Assembly: GCA_937899435.1 (NCBI GenBank)
Contig: CALBQG010000019.1
Location: forward strand, 1 to 5,847
Length of the DNA stretch: 5,847 bases
From: UBA11540 sp003445125
Lineage (GTDB): Bacteria > Bacillota > Clostridia > Oscillospirales > Ruminococcaceae
Reading direction: 5' to 3'
Of this stretch, positions 5,379 through 5,847 are shown in pieces. Each line of letters opens with the position of its first letter. The stretch's first letter is position 1. The notes under the pieces were generated by a model that made no database searches, had not been told where the DNA came from, and worked only from the letters and a program-made list of their open reading frames with translations. The position numbers and the translations under genes were made by a program.

Positions 5379-5847
5379 ATGCCGCCGTTTCTTTTTTGGA
5401 CGCTTTTTGCCCTTTTTGCTGCCGCTGCGGCGGGGATTGCCGTCTGGTTTTTCCTCATCCGCCCACGGAGAAAACTGCCCTATGAGCGCAACCCGCGTTT
5501 TTTTACCCCTGCCGAAAAGAAGTTTTATCTGCGGCTCCGCCGCGAGCTTGACGACGACCTTCTTCTGTTCGGAAAGGTGCGCATTGCAGACGTTCTGCGC
5601 GTGAAAGAGGGAACGAAAAAGTTCCTGTCGCATTTTTCAAAAATCGCGCAGAAGCACGTGGATTTTGTGATTGCCGACGAAGCGCTCGATGTCCTCGTTG
5701 CCGTGGAGCTTGACGACAGCACCCACGAGCAGAAGGACCGCCAGAAACGCGACCGTTTTGTGAACCGTGCGTTTTCTTCGGCGCAGGTGCCGCTCATCCA
5801 TGTGGTGCTGAAGAAGAGCTATGACGACGCCGATTTTTACGAAATCC
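5379..5847 (+). CDS. Membrane-anchored DUF2726 protein, partial (restriction-endonuclease-like fold)
   Basis: The window holds the first 156 codons; the frame is still open at the edge, so the C-terminus is missing. Residues 4-27 form a hydrophobic helix followed by RPRRK, predicting an N-out anchor with the rest in the cytosol. The soluble part matches DUF2726: FFTPAEKKFYLRL (41-53), then FGKVRIADVL (64-73), then KHVDFVIAD (92-100), VAVELDDSTHEQKDRQKRD (107-125) and PLIHV (138-142). The pattern D95, E110-x-D-D, H116 and R124-D125 resembles DUF559/Vsr-type nuclease folds of the PD-(D/E)XK group, so a nucleic-acid role is plausible. No activity can be claimed for this protein. DUF2726 proteins elsewhere often carry a similar N-terminal helix, and a zinc-binding or topoisomerase-type tail is possible in the unseen part. 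The gene sits directly behind a strong terminator, so its transcription source is unclear. Confidence 0.88.
   Translation, partial: MPPFLFWTLFALFAAAAAGIAVWFFLIRPRRKLPYERNPRFFTPAEKKFYLRLRRELDDDLLLFGKVRIADVLRVKEGTKKFLSHFSKIAQKHVDFVIADEALDVLVAVELDDSTHEQKDRQKRDRFVNRAFSSAQVPLIHVVLKKSYDDADFYEI

Noticed and set aside
4455..5633. A 392-residue open frame on the minus strand antisense to the SPFH and DUF2726 genes.
   Set aside because: Both sense-strand genes are well-supported families. The antisense frame runs through the terminator hairpin and shows only compositionally biased sequence.

Overview
The window carries five protein-coding genes and the signals between them. Base composition is moderate and coding is dense. 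Ribosome sites are of the strong AGGAGG type, promoters are TTGnnn/TAtAAT-like (two with an extended -10), and a Sec lipoprotein signal is present. Together with the gene content (a clostridial-type Asp-box lipoprotein, a small prohibitin-like SPFH protein, DUF2726) this suggests a Gram-positive anaerobe of the Clostridia, perhaps near Oscillospiraceae. That placement is inference; there is no rRNA or other firm marker.

Left part, minus strand (1-3847): guaA (GMP synthase, complete) lies downstream of a large gene for a 703-residue secreted lipoprotein. The lipoprotein has eleven Asp-box (BNR-like) motifs, so it is almost certainly a beta-propeller, and it resembles the GH74/sortilin type. 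guaA has its own well-formed extended -10 promoter in the 93-base gap, wrapped in inverted repeats. The stretch 1-109 beyond guaA has no gene, only weak hairpins.

Middle (3848-3973): a 126-base divergent intergenic region holds back-to-back promoters, one for the lipoprotein (minus) and one for the plus-strand operon. The plus-strand promoter sits almost on top of its ribosome site.

Right part, plus strand (3974-5847): a flavin-reductase-like FMN split-barrel protein overlaps by 8 bases with a membrane-anchored SPFH/prohibitin-family protein. A very strong rho-independent terminator hairpin follows. Immediately after its T-run comes the ribosome site of a membrane-anchored DUF2726 protein (restriction-endonuclease-like fold), which is cut by the window edge.

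guaA is purine housekeeping. The flavin reductase and SPFH genes are probably co-transcribed. Whether the DUF2726 gene shares that transcript depends on readthrough of the terminator. No mobile element, CRISPR array, tRNA or rRNA was seen, and no clear new multi-gene system. The most interesting points are the propeller lipoprotein and the SPFH / terminator / DUF2726 junction.
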